Shown here: positions 1-12,247 of the stretch, one piece after another
Numbering within the stretch: position 1 is the first letter of the stretch
Layout of the letters: the number at the start of each line of letters is the position of its first letter
From: Paraspadella gotoi
Lineage: Eukaryota; Chaetognatha
Reading direction: 5' to 3'
DNA length: 64,000 nucleotides
Assembly: GCA_051294375.1 (NCBI GenBank)
Contig: CM119263.1
Location: 6,296,932 to 6,360,931 of the forward strand
Program-made: the position numbers and the translations under genes
Notes under the pieces: generated by a model
Databases searched by the model: none
Told to the model about the DNA's origin: nothing
What the model saw: only the letters and a program-made list of their open reading frames with translations

Positions 1-640
1 AATTTTCGACGATTTAAAAGGAAAAACAAAACAACGCGAACGATTTTGATAATTAACGAAGTATGCCAGAGAAAATTGAGGGATCAAAGTTTAGGCAAAA
101 AAGATTTAAAAAAAAAAACAAAACAAAACCTACTGACTCGGTCTCATTATGCTTACTTTATCGTACCTTATTTAACCAAGCGTCGCTGTATTTATAATTA
201 ACGTACTAACTAAAATTATTTTCCCCGCAAAATCGATTTTGAGACCTCCCGAAAGAAGTTGAGAACAAAAAAAAATAAACTTTTAAATACGGATGACTGA
301 GGATGGAATCGGAAACTAAACAACAACAAAAAATCCTTAACCTTCCGACCACAATCGCGACGAATATAATTAGAGTTTCATATTTTTCCTCTTCATTCTT
401 TCCTCATCTTAGCAAAAGTTATTTCCCAGAGGCTTCTCCTCCGATCCCTCCCCCCTCCCCCTCCCCCCAAACAACCCCCGTTTCGATCGCTGCCTCCGTC
501 ACTCGATGTAATTTTGTTCGACTAAAACCATAGCGAGTTTCCGCTTCGTTCTCTCGCTAAATCCCTCGCAGCTGCTACGCCCTCTTTTTTTCCTCAGTTT
601 CCTTTATACATTTTTGCCCTTTTTTTTTTGGTGCCCGCAG
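1..640. other. AT-rich flank, no complete gene seen
   Basis: The stretch is AT-rich with C-rich and T-rich runs (about 440-480 and 585-630). The T-rich run ends in a splice acceptor at 640 on the + strand, so most of this is read as intron of a gene that starts left of the window. Confidence 0.4.
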
Positions 641-765
641 ACGAGGAGAAAGTTGGAAAATTTCAGCCGCCTCCACATCCGGTTGGAATCGAAAACCCGG
701 AACCGACGACGGGGAAAATTGCGATCGTCGTTAAAATTAAATTGGCGAGTAAACGAATGAAATAA
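641..765 (+). CDS. Terminal coding exon of an unidentified gene entering from the left
   Basis: A long T run and GCCCGCAG make a strong 3' splice site at 640. After it one frame (two bases finishing a codon, then 41 codons) is open to TAA at 763-765, and AATAAAATAAA follows at once as a possible poly(A) signal. The peptide begins EEKVGKFQPPPHPVG, continues through IENPEPTTGK and ends in a Val/Lys-rich tail, KLASKRMK. Its composition is protein-like and different from the surrounding low-complexity DNA. I do not recognise the family; the rest of the gene lies outside the window. The reverse-strand reading of the same bases is less convincing because it uses the poly-T run as coding sequence. 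Confidence 0.45.
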
Positions 766-879
766 AATAAACCAAAAAAGACAAAAAAATGTGAGTAAAG
801 CGACTGGGATTGCTTCAAGTAAAACGCAGATCAATCAAATCCGTTATTTAAAAACCTCCTATATTTATATTTTAGTCAA

Positions 880-1110
880 TCAATCACTCCCACCGCAACG
901 CAGATTTTCTTCCCGGACGAGGGCGTAGCATTCAACGTGTCGCGTCGCCTCCGCGTTCCGGAAGTAAGGAGCGAGGGCGGTGAGCAGTGCGGCGGCTGCG
1001 GCGGCGGCCGCGCGGAGCGACGCCCACGCTCTCTTAAGGCGGCGTCCCAAGGATACGCCTATCCAAAAGAGCGCAGCGCGCCTAACCAAAACAACGAAGC
1101 CTAGAATCAT
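880..1110 (-). CDS. Small Ala/Arg-rich hydrophobic ORF (76 aa), unidentified
   Basis: A GC-rich island in AT-rich DNA carries an ORF with a hydrophobic start (MILGFVVLVRRAALFW), a basic stretch, an Ala run and a C-terminal part with two Cys. It could be a signal-anchor microprotein or a first exon, since GCG|GTGGGA near its end could act as a donor. Its base composition differs clearly from both flanks. No family is recognised, and a GC-rich regulatory island with a chance ORF is the alternative. Confidence 0.3.
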   Translation of the reverse strand: MILGFVVLVRRAALFWIGVSLGRRLKRAWASLRAAAAAAAALLTALAPYFRNAEATRHVECYALVREENLRCGGSD

Positions 1111-2153
1111 CGCGGATTCGCGCTAAATTATCGATTTAATTCGGTGTCGTAAAAGCGCGGATAATGAAGCGCGGTAATTGGGGGGGAAGTTACTTTGAGA
1201 AATTAAGTGCTCGGAGTAAATTCTGACGCGTGTGGATTGATAATTTTTGACTAGGGCATTTTTACGGGCTGTGATATTCTTTAAATATTAAAAAATGACA
1301 TTTGATGATTAATATCTTCAGTACATTTTTTAGGTTTTCTTCGAATTAACGTTAGTAAATTTATTAAATTCTAAAAAATATTTCGACAAAAATTATTGTA
1401 GAGACTCTTAGCACAGATTGTTACTAGTAAGTTTTTAATATTGATAAAGGCTACTTTACTTTGCTACGCTTTCTCTGTATTTTTTTATGATGAATAGATA
1501 AATCGTTTTATTCCATATAACCGTTATCATTTCTTCATAAGCAAATATATTGCAACAATACGAACATAAATAAAACGTTTTAAAATTTTATCACAAGGCA
1601 ATTTATGCAATTTTATGCAATTTTCCTGTTACAAACAGTTTCATAGTATTGTATTCTAAATTGTAAATGGCAAGCGTGAGCACTGCGAGAGAGAGAGAAA
1701 GAGACGAGAGAGAGGCGAGAGAAGAGAAGAGAGAGAGAGAGAGAGAGAGAGATGCGAAAGAGAGAGGCCGTCATCGCTCTGGTTACGGTCAAGTTTAAAA
1801 CGACAATATTGAAAACCTGAAATACTCAAATAGAAAAAATAAAGGTTTCGCTCGTGGTTTTGTTTTGTTTTTTAAACGACGATCGCTTTCGCAAATAATG
1901 AACATTTAAAAAAACATTTAAACAGAAAAAAAAAGGTTCAAAAAGTGAAGTACGAATTGTTCTCTTTTTCTTTTCAAAGAAAAGACGAATGAAAGCGTTT
2001 CGGCAGTTCGAAGCTAAGTTAATTTTAGAATTTAGATAGAAGTATTGATAGTTGATTAAAATGACAAAGTTGGAAAGATTGATGATGATGATGACGACGA
2101 TTCTGTAGCCGTTGACAAATAATCAGAGAAAAGCCTGTCTGCTAAATCATCAA

Positions 2154-2158
<5 letters not shown>

Positions 2159-2231
<73 letters not shown>
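2159..2231. repeat. (GA)n microsatellite
   Basis: Uninterrupted GA dinucleotides, about 36 units. Confidence 0.95.
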
Positions 2232-2234
<3 letters not shown>

Positions 2235-2828
2235 AATTGGATGACGAATGAAACGCGGTCTTGTTTGTGAATATTGTGAATCCATCACCACGAAAAATCA
2301 AATAAAAAAGGTCCGAAAAATGGACGTAAGCCTCGGCCGCTCACGGACGACCATAAGTGGGGGGGGGCGTGGTTTGAAGAGGATAAGGAAAGAAGAGAGG
2401 AAGAAGCAGGGAATAGAGAAGGGACAGGGAATGGGAAGGAAGAGGAGGAAGGGACGAGGAAAAGGAGGGAAAAAAATAAGAGAAAGAAGGAGAGAGAAAA
2501 AATTAAATGTGTGAGAAAAACGCAGGAATGCGAAAAAAAAACTTTTAAAAGTAAAACTAATTCAATTTAAAAAAAAAAGTCGAAAAATCCCTGGAACGAT
2601 TTGAAAAAAAAGAAGCTTGGAATGTATAAAGGGGAAAAAAGAGAAGGGGAAAATGGGAAATCTTGACTATCTGACGGTGAGATGTTTCTGTTATTGGTTT
2701 TTGCAGATGGTCTTTCATTGTCGTCGTTGCTGTCGTCGTGGAGCTGTCGGAATGTTTAGAGAGCTGGGGAAAGGAGGGGGGAGGAGGGAGGGGGAAGGAG
2801 GAAGAGAGCAGAAGGGGAAAGGGGAAGG

Positions 2829-2830
<2 letters not shown>

Positions 2831-2901
<71 letters not shown>
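2831..2901. repeat. (AG)n microsatellite
   Basis: Uninterrupted AG dinucleotides, about 35 units, following a G/A-rich stretch. Confidence 0.95.
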
Positions 2902-2902
<1 letters not shown>

Positions 2903-3507
2903 GAACGATGGCGAAACGTGTCTCTCACTTCGCAAAAAAAAAGTGACTCGGTTAAATTTTTTTCTGGGTCACGTGACATCCTTGTCGAGGCAACGTTTCC
3001 TGAAACGCGACGCCAATTCAGTGAGCGGGAGTCAAAGCGAGACGGAGAGCGAGACGGTGAGAGCGACGGCCGGGATTTCTTTTCTTTTTAGAAAAAAATG
3101 AAAGATTCTTTTTTGAGGTTTTGATTGGTCGTCGCGTTATCGTTTTCTTCGCCAAATCGCGTCGTGATTGGCCGCGATTGGCTCGAGGGAAAAGGCGGAG
3201 GTTTCGATCTCTGGCGATCGAGAAGAAAAAGCGGGTGACGCCTTTTTGAGATACGAGAAGGGATGTAAGGAAATCAAGAGAGGATCAGATTGGATTCGAT
3301 TGGGGATCAGAAGAGGGGATTCCATTTGGGATCAAAAGAGATGATTGACGGAGAGAGACGAGCATGATCCTAGATCGGATGCGAGGAAGGGCGGGGGGGG
3401 GGGCAATCGTAAAATGGAGAATCCCTTTATCTCCCTGAAGCAGTTTGCCAGTTTCTCATCCTCATCTTCCCTCTCCATCTCCATCTCTCTCGTTCCCTCT
3501 CCATCTC

Positions 3508-6500
3508 TCAATCCATTTCGTGGCTCCAATGAGTCCACTTCCTCGGAAAGGGCAGAGGCCAACGGAACTCCTTGGGCACGACCCCGTCGACGTTGGCCTC
3601 GAGCCAGGCGACGGGCCAGAACCATATGACCCGGTTGTTGGGGTTGTCCGGGTCGGAGCGACGCAGGGTCGGAATGCGCGCCGAGGATCGAGGGACGAAG
3701 TCGGAGTAGCAGAGCGTCGTGACCAGGTTGGCGTTCTCGTCGCTCTTCTTCCCCGCCGCCGCTATGGCGTGGTAAGTCCAGAAGATTCTGGAAAGGAATG
3801 GGTGGGTTGGGAAAAGGGTTGGGGCGATAGGGGAGGGGATTTGGGGGAGATAGAGTTACAAACCGTTGGTCGAGTTAGTCGAGTTCCCTTGCGACCGAAT
3901 TTGTAAGAAGATCGAGTCACCACGTCCGTCGTAAAAACAAAATACATTTTTGTTGAAACGGAACCCCTAACGGCATTAGGTAAGATTTCACTTACCCCGG
4001 GGCATTACAGACGGTCCTTTCGTTTCCATACGTTCTTAATTAGAGTTGTCAATTAGACAAGACGAGTGACTTCAAATAGTAGAGAAAATTTTTTAATAAA
4101 GTATATCTTTTAAAATTTTCATATTATTTCATTTTTATATTACCGAGTAATTTTCTTACAATTAATTATTCAATCGGTTTTCCTACATTCTTTTCTTCCT
4201 CGTTCACTCTCCTTCACGTTTTTCTATATTTAACTAATTCCCACTGAGGCACTGACCCTTATCCAATGTATCCATTTTCTCGCCTCTATTCCCGCCGATC
4301 CTTTTTCCACCTCATCCTCTCTCTCCCCCCCAAACCCCCCCCCCTGGGTTCTCTCCGCCAACGAGCCGCACGTTTCACTTATTTCCGTTTTCCATTTCTT
4401 CCTCTCGATTTATCTTCTCTGTCGTTGCTCTCGACGGATTTAGATTTGCGCGCGAGTACCGTCAGTGCAACGACGACAACTAAATAGAACAACAACAACG
4501 ACGACGACCGAATAGAAAAACCGGGAAATGAGTGACGTTGCCAACGCGCGGCTTCGCTACGACCACGACGACAATAAATTAACTCGCGACGAAAAAAGAA
4601 AAATGGCCTTTAAATTTTAATGAGGATAAAACAACAGATCATCCCACGACGACGACGAAGACGGCGACGATGATGAAGACGACAACGAAGAAGGGCAATT
4701 AAGCCTCTCCCGCCCCCTCCACTTTTCTTAGGAAAAAAAAAAAAATATTCTGTCAAGGGCGCGAAAAACAAAAGGCAAAGCCAAGGACGTAATGTTCTTT
4801 CGGAAAAATGAGATACAATCAATGAATTCTAAAAATAAACTATTATTAAACGCAAATAAAAGGATAGTTAACAAATACTTTGCAATACTAAGAAAAGCTT
4901 TAAAGTTTTAGCTTTTTCCCCTCTTCAAGTTATTCGTCGACGAGACTCTCGATCGCGAATTTAGGAAACTTGAAATTAAGATGTGGAATTCTCAGCCTTC
5001 TCCACCTACGGCTACGCTCGTGTTGGCCACAGGAAACGCCAAGACAAAACTAGTAAGATAAGACTTCTATCAAAATATAAGGGAAATAATCTAAACTGTT
5101 ACAATATGTAAATGAGATGGAATAACTCATACGAAACGAACCACAAGTTACTCTGCTACAAAAATACCAGACAAAAAAAAAAGGGTTTTTTTTTGTTAAA
5201 TTACTGGTTGGAAAGTAAAGGACAGTAAACGACAGAGGATGACTCACCTTGTGGTGATGTAGTAAGCGACGACGCAGTCCAACGTATAGTGATCCTTCGC
5301 CAAAAGGATAAAAAGCGATTCCATTAAGGAAATGAAGAGCGCGAACATTTGAACGGCCAAAACCGCTTCGGGAAATACCTGCCGAGAATAATATATAATA
5401 ATCAAAAATTAAACTACTGAATCGTCAGAAAAGAATTTTTTACGCGGCTCACCGGCTTTCCCTCTTTTTTTTGGCACTTTCTTTTACTTCCTTTCACCGA
5501 TGACGTCAGAACTTCTGATATATCTAGACATCGATACATATTGCGCAATTTTTTTAAAAACAAGAACGGTAATTCCAATGCGTTGCGCCGCAGTAACTTT
5601 TTTCACGTGTATTTTCCTTTTGATCACATAAGTAAGCGGGATAGACGGACAGACATAACGACGGACCGACTGATCGAAAAGCGAGTACTCGGGGGCAACT
5701 AAAAATCATTTTCTATTCAGCTCTGGTTTACTCAAATGGATTTTGCTGATTACTTTTATTTAAAACAATTGGCTTTGAACGGTGTCTTGTTTTCAAATCT
5801 GACCTCAAGATCATTACTTTGACATTTTAACTTTCGAGGCAAAAATGTGAACAATGTCTGAGCGAGTTAATTTAACTATCACGAGGATTTTGTGAACATT
5901 AATCGGGATGCGTTTCTTCGTCCTCTTATTCATAATCAAGAGAAAAAATGTTGTTCAGAGTTATGAGGCAATTCTGCCTCAAAACCGCCTCAGTTATTAT
6001 TTTATTGGATATTATTAAAATTAATTTTTCGCGAAAGTCAAACGACTGTTTTCTTCTCGGAAGCCTTATCCATATTATTTTAATCTTTTAGAAAAAAAAT
6101 CGGGTTTTCCATTTAAATTCTTTTCAAGGGACACCCCCCCCCTTTCTCCTCTTATCAATTTTGCAGCAGTCGGTGTTTTGTGAGTCGAAGCGAAAACAAA
6201 ATGGAGACGCACACACACACACACTCTCTCTCTGTCGTTTTTTCTATCTCTTTCTCTCTTTATCTCAATGTGTTTTTTTTTCTCGCCTTTCTCTTTCTTA
6301 CTTTACCTCCCTTTCCTTTTTTTATAGTTGTTCTTCTTCTCTCTCTCTCGCTCTCCTCTTTGTGCATGCTTTAACTCTCCTCTCGTTTTTCCTCTTTCTA
6401 TCTTTCTCACTCTCTCTCTCTCTCTCGCTATCTCGCTATCTAAAAAAAAACAAAAAAACTCGACCAGCGTCACTAGAGCAACTTGACGCGAGGAGAAGAG

Positions 6501-9500
6501 ATGGAGTGATTTCAAGATTAGCGCTTCCATCGGAAAAACGTGACTTGGCTCTGATTCCACTGCGCTTGCGTCATAGGATAGAAAATGGAAAAGAAAAGTT
6601 GAAGTATCGATGAAACGTGATTCGATATTAATAACCAAATCCGTTAGTGAGATGAAAGAGGAAAACCTTTGGGCTCTCTTTTACAAAAGCGACCAATTCT
6701 CGTTCCTTAATCCCTGAATTTTATTTTAATCTTAATATTTAATCATAATGTACTACCAAACCTTTAACCCAATCACTAATCTTAATCCCTCACCCTTCTT
6801 AAAAACTAACCGAATTCCGAATTAAGAAAAATGGAATTTACTCACTCGTTGATGAGCAAGTAGGCCATGAGCAGCATTGAGGTGTGACCCGAGTAGACCC
6901 AATCGCCGCAAGTATGCAGTACGCCGGCGGTGGAGAGGCCCATGCCGAGAATGTACTTGATTGAGCGAAGCATCACCGCCACGAACGTTCCTACGGTGTA
7001 AAAGTGTCAAGCGTTTGTGTACTAAATTATGTAAATATTAGTAATTGTTTCTTGGATCAATGGTATTAAATAAAAAAAATTAAAAAGAAATGTTTATGGT
7101 TTTGGGGTTTTTAGTTTTTTTCTTAAAAAAAATTCAATTGAAAAAAGTCAAGAAAAAATGAGAGAGAGAGAGNNNNNNNNNNAGAGAGAGAGAAAGAGAG
7201 GGTTTAAAAATCGATTTTCGTTTTGAAAAACCAATTCAATGGTTTCTCAAAAATCAAAATAAAAAATCGAGACGCCAACAACTGTCGAAATTTAAATTTG
7301 AAAAATAAAAAAAAAATGTTTAAATAAGTCCGCCGCCTCTTATGCAAACAAAAAATACACACAATAAAAACCTCAGATAAATTAAAAAAATATATTTAAA
7401 TCATAATACTTTCGACAACGTGGCACCGCTGCAAAGAGGAACGGATTTTTGCACTGCGAGGGCAACCCGCGATATGCTGAATAATGCGGGCAAAAATTGA
7501 TCACTTTCTTTCATTAGGAGTTCTGTAATATAAAATTTATTTGTCCATCATATACTTAATCAATATTTACTATCACCTTTTTAACTAATGAAGCACAGTA
7601 TAACATTGAAGCATTTAAATATTTATAAATGCTTTAGCTAATTTTTAAGATAAAAAGATAGATAATTTGATAATTTTAAAAAGTTGCAAGCACTTATTGA
7701 TTGATTCTTCAAAAAAACAAAGATAGAAAAAAATTAGTAGCACATAGGGGACTAATTTGTACTATAGTGCTAAATTCTGTAAAAAAGTTAAAAAAATTTG
7801 CTAAGTCCTAATATAATAAGCAGTGAAAAAAATAATTTAAAAATAATTCTTTTTTAAGGAGGGATTCAGATAGCTCATAAAAAGTTGTCAACACAAAGTA
7901 TAATTCGTTTTTCAATATTTCGATGATAAGTGGGCTCAATGAGGGAAAAACTCTTCAAAATCATCATCATCATCATGTCATAATTTTTATAATTTTTGCT
8001 TATTTTAACCGATAAAACATAAAAATTTAATAATACTCTAACGTTATTTATATTCCAGAACTCTTAGTTTTTACCTTGTTCCGCCTTAATGCTTAAAGGG
8101 TTATAAGTGTGCGGGCTTTGACCTTTATAACCGGATAATTTTTTTTTAAGTTTTTGTCGGTGATTTAACAATATAGTTTTTCGTTTCCAACGTCACGTTT
8201 TGTGTCAGTTTTAAATGACACTTGCCTCCCACTTCGAAAAAAAAAGAAATTCGATTTTCTCATCGAATGATTTAAAAGTCAGTTTTTCAGTTTGTTGTTG
8301 TTTTTGTTTGTTTTTTTTTTACTTCAATTATCTCTTACCGTCCGTTTTGGGAGCGCAGGTAAAGGATGGATTAGCAACGGGGAGACTGGTAACGATCATA
8401 GTGATCGAACGAAAGAGATACAAGAGTCCTGTGATGAAGAATTGGCGACGGAGCAGCACCCATTTGTGATGATGCAAGAAGACCATCACGAACCAGAACA
8501 CGAATAAACCTGGAAAAAAGATATAAGATCATTTGAAGACCCGCTCGTGAAACATAAAAGATTGGCGCATAGTCTGACGCATTAACAGCAATCATGAGCC
8601 TTCAAAGCTTGTTCAGGCCTTTCTTATAAAACTTTCGCCTCAAACTCCTAATAGGAGTCCTTCAGGTCTTAAATATTAGCCCCTAAAGTTTAGAGCTCAT
8701 TGACATTGTGAAACATTAAATATGTTTAGGCCTCTGAAAATCCACCCATTAAGCAATACTTGAAGAATGAAGATCCAGCAGGACTGTATCACTCATTCAA
8801 CTGTAAATGGAGGCCTCAAAGACCTTCACACTCACCCATGAAGCAGTACTCGGAGGCCTTGAAGGCCCAATGCTGCTCCTCCACGTTGTCGAGGACGACG
8901 TCGGGCAAGGCGGTCTCGTTGACGGGGTAGCGATCGTGGGCGAGCGTGGTCATGAACCCCGTGATCGTCAGACAGCAGCACGACCAAAAGAAGGTCAACA
9001 ACGCCTTCAGAGGCTCCGCCGGGAATCGCTCGAAGCTGCGTTCTGGAAATTAGGAATAAGGTTTGTCGTTTGATACTGCCAGGATGCTTCTTAGAGGCGA
9101 GACTTAATTTTTGAAAATAGATCGTTTCGAAGTTAATTACGTAACGAATCCTTTGGTAATTTCGAATAAAACGTTCCTCCTTACCTTTCGGTTATATAAT
9201 ATATAATCATAAAATACCTTCTATTTCTTATTTATCAAACTCTTTACCTTTGTCACCGCAATTGCTTTTGCTTACGATCGCTCAAAACCTATTTTCAACA
9301 CAAAATTGGGTGCGACCTTTTTTAGTAGTCAATTTACGACCAAAAAAACCTGGAGCGAAAAGCCGAGACTCGATCTATCAATAATGAAATTCGCCAAATT
9401 AGAATTGCATACCCTCGAGATAATTCTGTGATAATACTTTTGCCGACTAGAATTTTGGCTCATTTTGAACAATATTAAAAATATTTATAACCTAACTCTA

Positions 9501-9792
9501 AATTACTCTTAAATCACCCCTAAATTACTCCTAACCCAAGTTGGCGAAAGTAAAATTATGCCCCAATATTTTTAGATTTTCAATAAAATCGTTCAAATTC
9601 GTACGCCTTTCACTCCCACATCAAATTCATTCTGATTCAACATCCCCAACCCAATCTTAACTTACCCTGGGAATGGTGCAGCTGCGAGTATTCGTCGACG
9701 TCGTCCCGGTCGTCCATATTGATCTCCGTGTCTTGATTCCCTGAATGATCGGGAATCGATTCGTAGTCTTTCATTTTGGTCAAAGGGATCAT
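3508..9792 (-). CDS. SGMS: Sphingomyelin synthase family (ceramide cholinephosphotransferase)
   Basis: A multipass Golgi/plasma-membrane enzyme of this family moves a phospho-headgroup from a phospholipid to ceramide. Exons by splice site and phase: 9792-9666 (start ATG), 9042-8836, 8509-8339, 6990-6846, 5378-5248 and 3787-3508 (TGA). Seen in order: an acidic cytosolic N-terminus; the family block LPDVVLDNV; HKWVLLRR followed by LYLFRSITM; CGDWVYSGHT, the lipid phosphatase-like catalytic block with its His; KDHYTLD with the second His and the Asp, then AYYITTR joined to IFWTYHA across an intron. The C-terminus ends SHEMD. There is no SAM domain, so it looks more like SGMS1/2 than SAMD8. The exon at 6846 ends in phase 2 while the next starts in phase 0, so a short exon between 5379 and 6845 is missing from my model. 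A gap of Ns lies in an intron. Confidence 0.88.
7173..7182. other. Assembly gap (10 N) inside a GA repeat
   Basis: Ten Ns sit between two GA runs within an intron of the sphingomyelin synthase gene, so the true repeat length is unknown. Confidence 0.98.
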
Positions 9793-10107
9793 AGTTTCGG
9801 CGGACTCGTGGTAACTGACACCCTCCGCCCGGCAGATTTTTAAACGATTTACTTTTTTTTACATTTTTATAAATTTTAGTCAAAAAAAATATTTGAAAGG
9901 AATTTTTCCCCCGACGAAAATCTGTTTTGACGAGTTGAACTCTCGTCGTATAAATCCGGCACTCGAAAGCCAAAAAAAAAATCGTGAGCCGCTGTAATCG
10001 AATTACGAGACTAATCGAAGGGCGGTACGCACCGTCGGCAGCGGACGCCGCGCCGGCCGTTCCGAGCAGCGCCGGTGCAGCGCCAGCCCCCGGTTTCGCT
10101 CACTTAC

Positions 10108-10194
10108 CTCTGACGGGGTTGAGTTCGACGGGCTCCGTCGCTCCGTGGGACGAGTAAGTTAAGGGTTCCGCCTCCGTCGGTCGCGGCGGCCGAC
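10108..10194 (-). other. Probable 5' non-coding exon of the sphingomyelin synthase gene
   Basis: On the - strand this 87-nt block has a good acceptor (TACACAG) and a consensus donor (GAG|GTAAGTG) and sits in a GC-rich island at 10020-10200. None of its frames joins in phase to the coding exon at 9792-9666, so I read it as 5' UTR. The GC-rich island is the likely promoter-proximal region. Confidence 0.4.
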
Positions 10195-11037
10195 CTGTGT
10201 ACAAAACGATTAACAATTGAAGAATTAAATGTCAAATTGACGTCGGTAAATAACCTGGGGCCATATTTTATTGGATAAAGTTTCTCATAAATTTTTATGC
10301 ACTATTATATACTATTTGAGCATGCTCATACGAATACGAGTACGAGTTTTTTTAATTATAACTATAAGTTATTTAAAAAAAATATATAACACTAAATATA
10401 ACACTAACGTCCCCATCCCAAACAGAGAAATAATATTTTATTTAAATATTTAACACAAAAAATATTCTAACAAAAAAAAATCATGTTATTTTTAAATCTA
10501 ATAAAAAAAAATAAATAAAGATAATGAAACAAGTAATTTTCTAACTTTTATAATCAAACTTCTCGTTTTGGTGAAGTAAAAATTTTTAAATACTTTTATA
10601 AATCCGATTCAGTGTTAATAGCAGATAATATAAGCAAGAAAGAAATACAAAATGGACTTTTGTCTTGCTCACAGTAAAAATATCTGTGTTAAATTTGGTA
10701 GAACTTTAAAGTGAACTGGGGGTGTATGTAAATTTCCTTTGTTACTGAAAATTAGGACACAATAAATTATGGTTTTCCCTGCCTGCGAAATTAGGAAAAA
10801 ACGTCCGCTCCAGACGCTTCTTCGCAGGCATCAACCGCCTTTGAATTTGCATATAGACAATTAGACTTTAAATAACAAAATTTCCCTTTTTTTTAGTTTT
10901 CCAAAATATTCGTCGAATAATTTGGGAGAAAGATTGAATCGCGAGGTTCAAAGTTCGGTTCCGATCGTCAGTCATCAATTCATTCACTTTTAATTTCGAA
11001 CATTCAATTTAATCCGAATATTTAAAATTCTTTCAAA
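10195..11037. other. Divergent intergenic/promoter region
   Basis: AT-rich DNA between the sphingomyelin synthase 5' exon (-) and the first exon at 11038 (+). A TCAGT motif at about 10969, of the kind used as an initiator in arthropods, lies about 70 bases before the + strand ATG. Nothing else is recognised. Confidence 0.3.
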
Positions 11038-11071
11038 ATGGCGACCGTTAAACCGGAGCTGCGACTCTCGG
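11038..11071 (+). CDS. Probable first coding exon of an unidentified + strand gene
   Basis: CAAAATGG gives a good start context, and eleven codons (MATVKPELRLS) run into a consensus donor G|GTAAGTT. I could not find the following exons; no + strand coding sequence is convincing before the CLCA gene, which has its own start. The partner exons may be short or the intron long. It stands head-to-head with the sphingomyelin synthase gene. Confidence 0.35.
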
Positions 11072-11784
11072 GTAAGTTAAGGTAAGGGCGAAGTGAGCAA
11101 CCAAAAAAAAACAGGATCGACTAAAAACGAGAATTCGTCGTCAGCCACTTTTCGGACCGGTTTCGCCGCTCTGTTACGCCAAAATCGCTCATTCGTGACC
11201 TTTCTTTACTTTTCTTTCATTTGACTTATCATTCTCTTTCGTTTTGAAAGAACTTTTTTGATTTTAGAGGGAGTGTTGTTAAAAAAAATTAATAAGAGGC
11301 TTCCTGGCGAATAAATTAGAACGTTTGAGTTCTGAAAAAAAAAGATTTTTCGACAGACAATCTTGTTTTAAAAATGGTTTAAGTCAAAGTGACACTAGAT
11401 TTGTTTAAAGACTATTTCGTTTTTTTACTAAAATGTAATATAATATAATATAATATTTTAAAAAAAGGTTAGTCAAACTCAAAGTGTTCCTAATTCAGTT
11501 ACTTTGTTCTAAAAAGGTGAGGCCTCATTGGTAAGTTAAAGTTTTATGCTTTGCCGTACCTTGATTCGATCCATGATTGTTTTGGACGGAGTTATTGGGC
11601 GTGGCCTCCGAATCTTTCACCCTCGGCGAGGACGTCATGCTGTCACAATGTCACACGGGGTTGATTGGTCAAGTTTGGTCAAGTTTGGTCCTAGGAGGAT
11701 TAGTCACAAGGAAAGGACGTCGTTGTTCCAGGAGAAACGACTAACCCGAGGATTGGTTCACTGGGGGAGCAAAAGATAATTTTT

Positions 11785-11786
<2 letters not shown>

Positions 11787-11853
<67 letters not shown>
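11787..11853. repeat. (AG)n microsatellite
   Basis: Uninterrupted AG dinucleotides. Confidence 0.95.
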
Positions 11854-11856
<3 letters not shown>

Positions 11857-12163
11857 TTGATATTTCAAGGTTGCGTCCTTGAAAAGTCAACCATGAAAAT
11901 CTTTCGAGGCGCAACTTTTTCTTCTTCGTTTAATTATTAGGAAGTTCGATTCTTCTTTGAAGGAGAAGAAATCCTTTCGTTAAATCGTTAAAAGACGAAC
12001 TCACCCGAACTTTCTTTTCTTTTTTTTTTAAATCGAAAGGTGAGGCGAATTCCGAGATAAATTGAAAGAAAGCGGTGTGGTTATGTCAAGAACAAAAATA
12101 TTTGAGTGGGAAGATTCGAAAAAGAGAAAAAGCGAAAACTGCGAAACTGCGTTCATTACTTCT

Positions 12164-12164
12164 A

Positions 12165-12245
<81 letters not shown>
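12164..12245. repeat. (ATT)n microsatellite
   Basis: About 27 ATT units, followed by an imperfect ATT tail to about 12280 and a short CT run at 12308-12322. Confidence 0.95.

Positions 12246-12247
<2 letters not shown>

Larger units (their letters stand above)
1111..3507. other. Intergenic, purine-rich and microsatellite-rich
   Basis: Imperfect GA runs lie at about 1688-1752, perfect GA arrays at 2159-2231 and 2831-2901, and G/A-rich sequence fills 2350-2510 and 2760-2830. ORFs here are low-complexity (poly Ser-Leu or Arg-Glu). The right edge is the 3' flank of the sphingomyelin synthase gene. I see no gene. Confidence 0.5.

Noticed and set aside
2056-2301. ORF with a long Leu-Ser run
   Set aside because: It is the translation of a GA/CT dinucleotide array with no splice sites or non-repeat coding signal.
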